Of a stretch of DNA of 8,408 bases, positions 5,350 to 8,408 are shown piece after piece (positions within the stretch are counted from its first letter, which is position 1; each line of letters opens with the position of its first letter). This stretch comes from Clostridiales bacterium UBA3705 (GTDB taxonomy: Bacteria > Bacillota_A > Clostridia > Oscillospirales > Oscillospiraceae): positions 1 to 8,408 of the forward strand of contig DFIE01000146.1 of assembly GCA_002372735.1 (NCBI GenBank). The letters are read 5' to 3'. The notes below the pieces were generated by a model. That model saw only the letters and a list, made by a program, of their open reading frames with translations, did no database searches and was not told the origin of the DNA. The translations under genes were made by a program, and so were the position numbers.

Positions 5350-6772
5350 ACAGCCTGTCCGCCGCCTGTTTGCCAGCTCCCAGCTGCGCTATGCGGTGGT
5401 CTATATTCTGATTTCCTCGGTGGTTCTGGTGTTTTTGAACATCTACACCCCCAGGACCATCCGGTCGCTGACCTTTTCGGCCCAGCACGCCGCGATGACC
5501 GACAAGGCACAGCTGATTGTCTCTGCCTTCTCCTCCTATGAGTCCCTGGACAGCCAAACTGTGGGAGAGGTCATCCGTTCGGTAAACGATCTGCACACCA
5601 CCAGAGTGTTGGTGACAGACCCTGCCGGGCAGGTGCTCTATGACTCCATGGAGCCGGGCGGGGCGCAAAATAAGCTGGCCCTGCTGCCGGAGCTTGCAGA
5701 GGCATTGACCGGCAAGGACGTGGTGCACATTCAATATGTGGACGGCGTGCTGCTAAGCAAGGCCGCCATGCCGATTATGGCCTACAACAAGCTCATCGGC
5801 GGGGCCTATCTCATGGAGCGGGATCTGGACCAGGGCAGGTTGATCTCCTCCCTGCAGACCAATATCCTGCGGCTTTCCCTGGTGCTGGAGGCGGTGGTGA
5901 TTGTTTTTTCACTGCTCACCGCCATGTTTACCTCCAGCCGGATGCGCAAGATCATGAACTCAGTGCGCCAGCTCCGGGATGGAAACTACGCCGTAAAGCT
6001 GCCGGTGAAGGGCTCCGGCGAGATTGCCCGGCTCAGCGCCGCCTTTAACGACCTGTCCTCCCGACTGGAGCAGTCTGAGGAGGTGCGCAAGCAGTTTGTC
6101 TCCAACGCCTCCCACGAGCTAAAAACTCCCCTGGCCTCCATCAAGCTGCTGTCAGACTCCATTCTCCAAAACGAGATGGACCCCGCCACGACAAAGGAGT
6201 TTGTCTCTGACATCGGCAACGAGGCCGACCGGCTGACCCGGCTTTCCGCCAAGCTGCTGGAGCTGACCCGGCTGGATTCCAGCCCCCAGGAGCAGCGGGA
6301 GCTGGTCCATGCAGAGGTGGTGGCAGACAGGGTGCTGAAAATGCTGCTGCCCCTGGCAAGAAAGCAGGACGTGCGCCTGCGGCTGGAGGCCTCGCCGGAC
6401 TGCAAGCTTCTGGGCACTGAGGACGACCTGTATCAGATCCTCTTTAACCTGGTGGAAAACGGCATCAAGTACAACCACCCCGGCGGCGAGGTGGTGCTGG
6501 GCGTCGCCCATGACGAAGAGGAGGTCCTCCTTGTGGTGGAGGACACCGGCTCCGGCATCCCGGACGAGGCAAAGGCCCACATCTTTGAGCGGTTTTACCG
6601 GGTAGACAAGGCCCGCTCCCGCAAGGCCGGCGGCGCCGGTCTTGGGCTGAGCATCGTCCACGATATGGTGGCCCGCAACGACGGCGCCATCGAGGTTACG
6701 GACCGGCCGGGGGGCGGCAGTCGGTTTACCCTGCGCTTCGCCTTTTTTGACATGGTGGAGGAGGAGCTATGA
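5327..6772 (+). CDS. Sensor histidine kinase (two-TM, HAMP, HisKA/HATPase_c)
   Basis: This 481-residue partner of the upstream regulator has a short cytoplasmic start, TM1 (about 20-40), an extracellular sensor of about 135 residues with a PAS/Cache-like strand pattern (VLVTDPAGQVLYDS, 94-107), and TM2 (about 180-202). A HAMP linker follows (about 203-255), then the H-box SNASHELKTPLASI with phosphorylated H263. The ATP-binding domain has N-box N378 (NLVENGIKYN), G1 DTGSGI (406-411), F-box FERFYRVD and G2 GGAGLGLSIV (435-444). All catalytic motifs are intact. The start is unusual: the frame opens after a stop at 5312 and offers only TTG 5327 as a usable NTG upstream of TM1, apart from CTG 5366. 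GGGGAG (5321-5326) abuts that TTG with no spacer, while it is 9 nt from an in-frame ATT at 5336. The true start may therefore be 5327 or 5336. The stop overlaps the lipoprotein ATG (ATGA). Confidence 0.96.
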   Translation: MGTISKPEQPVRRLFASSQLRYAVVYILISSVVLVFLNIYTPRTIRSLTFSAQHAAMTDKAQLIVSAFSSYESLDSQTVGEVIRSVNDLHTTRVLVTDPAGQVLYDSMEPGGAQNKLALLPELAEALTGKDVVHIQYVDGVLLSKAAMPIMAYNKLIGGAYLMERDLDQGRLISSLQTNILRLSLVLEAVVIVFSLLTAMFTSSRMRKIMNSVRQLRDGNYAVKLPVKGSGEIARLSAAFNDLSSRLEQSEEVRKQFVSNASHELKTPLASIKLLSDSILQNEMDPATTKEFVSDIGNEADRLTRLSAKLLELTRLDSSPQEQRELVHAEVVADRVLKMLLPLARKQDVRLRLEASPDCKLLGTEDDLYQILFNLVENGIKYNHPGGEVVLGVAHDEEEVLLVVEDTGSGIPDEAKAHIFERFYRVDKARSRKAGGAGLGLSIVHDMVARNDGAIEVTDRPGGGSRFTLRFAFFDMVEEEL

Positions 6773-8103
6773 GAAAGTGGATTCTGTGGGCCCTGGTGCT
6801 GGCCCTGCTGTGCGGGTGCTCTGCCCCGGCCCAGCCGACGCCCGCACCGGTGCAGCCCTTCCGGTTTTACTATCGGGCATCCCAGGTCCGCTTTGACAGC
6901 GACCAGGGCTTGATCGTTCCCCTGACTGTGGATTTGGGACAGAATGCGGTATCTGAACAGGAGCTGCTGGAGCGTTATCTCCGGGGCCCCGGGCAGGAGG
7001 ACCTGCTGCTGCCCTGCCCCAAGGCCACCCGGCTGCAGTCAGTGGAGCGCAGCGGCTTTACCATCACAGTGAATCTCACCAGGGAATATGCCGGCCTCAC
7101 CGGTGTGGACGGCTCCATCGCAGACGCGTGCCTGGCCATGACCCTGCTGCAGCTGGAGGGAATCCGGGCGGTGCGGATCAGGGCCATGGGCGACGCGGAC
7201 ACCGTGCTGCGGGACAACACCCTGAGCGAGAACGATCTGCTGCTTTTTGACAGCGGTGAGGAATCCGGCAACACCGAGCTCACGCTCTACTTTGCCGACA
7301 GCGAGGGCAAATATCTGCTGGCAGAAAAGCGCTCTATCCCCTACACCGAGCCACAGCAGCTGCCGGAGCAGGTGGTGGAGCTGATGATTGCCGGGCCCCA
7401 GAGCGTGGGTATGTACCCCACCCTGCCCCAGGGCACCGATCTGCTGGATATTAACGTGGAAAACGGCGTTTGTGCTGTGGACTTCAACGGGGATTTCTAC
7501 GACAACCGCCCCCAGGAGGAGCGCGCCGAGCAGCTGACGCTGATGAGTGTGGTCAACTCCCTGTGCCAGGTAGAAGGGGTGGATCAGGTCCAGTTCTATG
7601 TGGAGGGCAGAAGGCTCCGGACCTATACCTATCTGGATATCTCCGGCCCCTATGTGGCCGACAGTGCCGCCGTGGGCCCGATCCGCTCGGATATCGGCGA
7701 GCTGGATGTCACCCTGTGCCTGTGCGCCGCCGGGGAGAGTCTCCTCCACCGGCTGCCGGTGCGGATCCGGGCCTGCAGCGGCACCGCTGCGGAAGAGGCC
7801 CTGCTGCTGGCTCTGGTGAGCTATCCGTCTCAGAACGGATTGGTCAATCCCCTGTTCGGCGCGTCCCCCTCTGCGGTGAACGTCTCCGACGGGCTATGCA
7901 CGGTGGACTTTTCGGATCTGTCCTTTGTGGGCGCCTCCTACAACGACCAGTTGGCTGCAGTGCGCAGCCTGGTGGGCACCATGGTGTGCTTGCCCAATAT
8001 CAACCGGGTACAGATCACCGTGGAGGGGCAGCAGGCTGTGCTGCCCAGTCTGGGCAAGCTGGGGGTCCTCTCCCCCGGAGAGGACTGGTATGCCTGCCAG
8101 TGA
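6769..8103 (+). CDS. GerMN-domain lipoprotein, LpqB-like partner of the two-component system
   Basis: The 444-residue protein has a lipoprotein signal peptide: RKW, a hydrophobic core and lipobox LCGC with lipidated C17. A Pro-rich tether follows (about 20-30). The rest reads as three tandem GerMN-like modules, at about 33-142, 170-285 and 312-432. Each has a strand/helix unit around a sentence-like core: SGFTITVNL (95-103), NGVCAVDFN (232-240) and DGLCTVDFS (374-382), each followed by a helix and a V-Q/R-x-x-V-E-G-type final strand. GerM of Bacillus (sporulation, two GerMN domains) and actinobacterial LpqB have this fold. LpqB is encoded after mtrA-mtrB and acts on the MtrB sensor from outside. 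The ATG overlaps the kinase stop by 4 nt, with GGAGG (6757-6761) 7 nt upstream, so coupled expression with the kinase is expected. I infer an accessory role in sensing. A germination or sporulation role is the main alternative. Confidence 0.85.
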   Translation: MRKWILWALVLALLCGCSAPAQPTPAPVQPFRFYYRASQVRFDSDQGLIVPLTVDLGQNAVSEQELLERYLRGPGQEDLLLPCPKATRLQSVERSGFTITVNLTREYAGLTGVDGSIADACLAMTLLQLEGIRAVRIRAMGDADTVLRDNTLSENDLLLFDSGEESGNTELTLYFADSEGKYLLAEKRSIPYTEPQQLPEQVVELMIAGPQSVGMYPTLPQGTDLLDINVENGVCAVDFNGDFYDNRPQEERAEQLTLMSVVNSLCQVEGVDQVQFYVEGRRLRTYTYLDISGPYVADSAAVGPIRSDIGELDVTLCLCAAGESLLHRLPVRIRACSGTAAEEALLLALVSYPSQNGLVNPLFGASPSAVNVSDGLCTVDFSDLSFVGASYNDQLAAVRSLVGTMVCLPNINRVQITVEGQQAVLPSLGKLGVLSPGEDWYACQ

Positions 8104-8112
8104 AAGATCCCC

Positions 8113-8141
8113 TTGCATTCCGGCGAAGAATCGATTACAAT
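8113..8141 (+). promoter_or_regulatory. Possible promoter for thyA
   Basis: In the 61-nt gap before thyA, a weak -35 (TTGCAT, 8113-8118) and a good -10 (TACAAT, 8136-8141, 5 of 6) are spaced by exactly 17 nt. No terminator hairpin is visible after the lipoprotein stop, so thyA could also be reached by read-through from the upstream operon. Confidence 0.4.
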
Positions 8142-8164
8142 AACACCCGAAAGGTGGAATACAT

Positions 8165-8408
8165 ATGAGCTATGCCGACCAGGTCTACCTGGAAACCTGC
8201 CGCAGCATCCTGGAGCAGGGCGTTCGTGACGACGATCTGCCCGTCCGCCCCCACTGGGAGGACGGCACCCCCGCCCACACCATCAAGCGCTTCGGTGTGG
8301 TAAACCGCTACGACCTGCAAAAGGAATTCCCTATAATGACCCTGCGCCGCACCTACTGGAAGTCTGCCATTGACGAGCTGCTTTGGATCTGGCAGAAGAA
8401 ATCCAACA
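8165..8408 (+). CDS. thyA: Thymidylate synthase (partial, 5' end only)
   Basis: Only the first 81 codons are in the window. The enzyme methylates dUMP to dTMP with methylenetetrahydrofolate, in the cytoplasm. The visible N-terminus has RPHWEDGTPAHT (29-40), then NRYDL, EFPIMTLRRTYWKSAIDELLW and IWQKKSN (75-81). This is the N-terminal pattern of the Bacillus subtilis ThyA type (compare its GTPAHT and ELLWIWQLKSN segments) rather than the E. coli type. The catalytic cysteine lies beyond the edge and cannot be checked. The start at ATG 8165 has GAAAGG (8149-8154) 10 nt upstream, and the family match begins right after it. Confidence 0.94.
   Translation, partial: MSYADQVYLETCRSILEQGVRDDDLPVRPHWEDGTPAHTIKRFGVVNRYDLQKEFPIMTLRRTYWKSAIDELLWIWQKKSN

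Noticed and set aside
2131..8408. Functional link between the uracil-DNA glycosylase and thymidylate synthase (both limit uracil in DNA)
   Set aside because: They are in separate, oppositely oriented transcription units with an unrelated operon between them; chance proximity is the simpler explanation.
1..8408. Mobile element, CRISPR array, tRNA/rRNA or defence system
   Set aside because: No transposase or integrase, no spaced direct repeats, no tRNA-like cloverleaf, and all substantial frames belong to ordinary chromosomal families.

Overview
The window looks like a chromosomal segment from a GC-rich, low-oxygen Firmicute, most likely a gut Clostridia of the Oscillospiraceae type (Flavonifractor/Lawsonibacter/Oscillibacter-like). 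This rests on high-GC codon use with AT-rich intergenic regions, strong GGAGG-type ribosome binding sites, sigma-A promoters of the TTGACA/TATAAT kind, and the protein families present. The taxonomic placement is inference. I see no phage genes, transposase, CRISPR array, tRNA or rRNA.

Left part, minus strand. A secreted protein with an N-terminal beta-sandwich, carbohydrate-binding-like module (start at 527) runs off the left edge. It has its own sigma-A promoter at 582-610. To its right is a three-gene operon read leftward from a strong promoter at 4216-4243: a D-Ala-D-Ala carboxypeptidase (2712-4139), a family 4 uracil-DNA glycosylase (2131-2712, start codon overlapping the upstream stop as TGATG) and a MATE-family multidrug exporter (689 to about 2071). 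A hairpin plus T-tract terminator at 659-683 closes it.

Right part, plus strand. From a promoter at 4169-4198 a compact operon runs rightward: a membrane-anchored helix-hairpin-helix (ComEA-like) protein (4263-4667), an OmpR/PhoB-type response regulator (4672-5349), a two-TM sensor histidine kinase (5327-6772) and a lipoprotein with three GerMN-type modules (6769-8103). The genes are 4 nt apart or overlap. After a 61-nt gap with a possible promoter of its own, a Bacillus-like thymidylate synthase gene, thyA, begins at 8165 and leaves the window at the right edge.

The response regulator, kinase and GerMN lipoprotein form the most notable unit. The order and the protein types match the actinobacterial MtrA-MtrB-LpqB system, in which a GerMN lipoprotein modulates the sensor kinase from outside the membrane. 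Here the operon sits head-to-head with a cell-wall carboxypeptidase gene. The promoters for the two operons face each other, and their extended -10 elements form a 9-bp inverted repeat, so the two directions probably compete. A role in envelope homeostasis is a reasonable inference but is not shown by the sequence.
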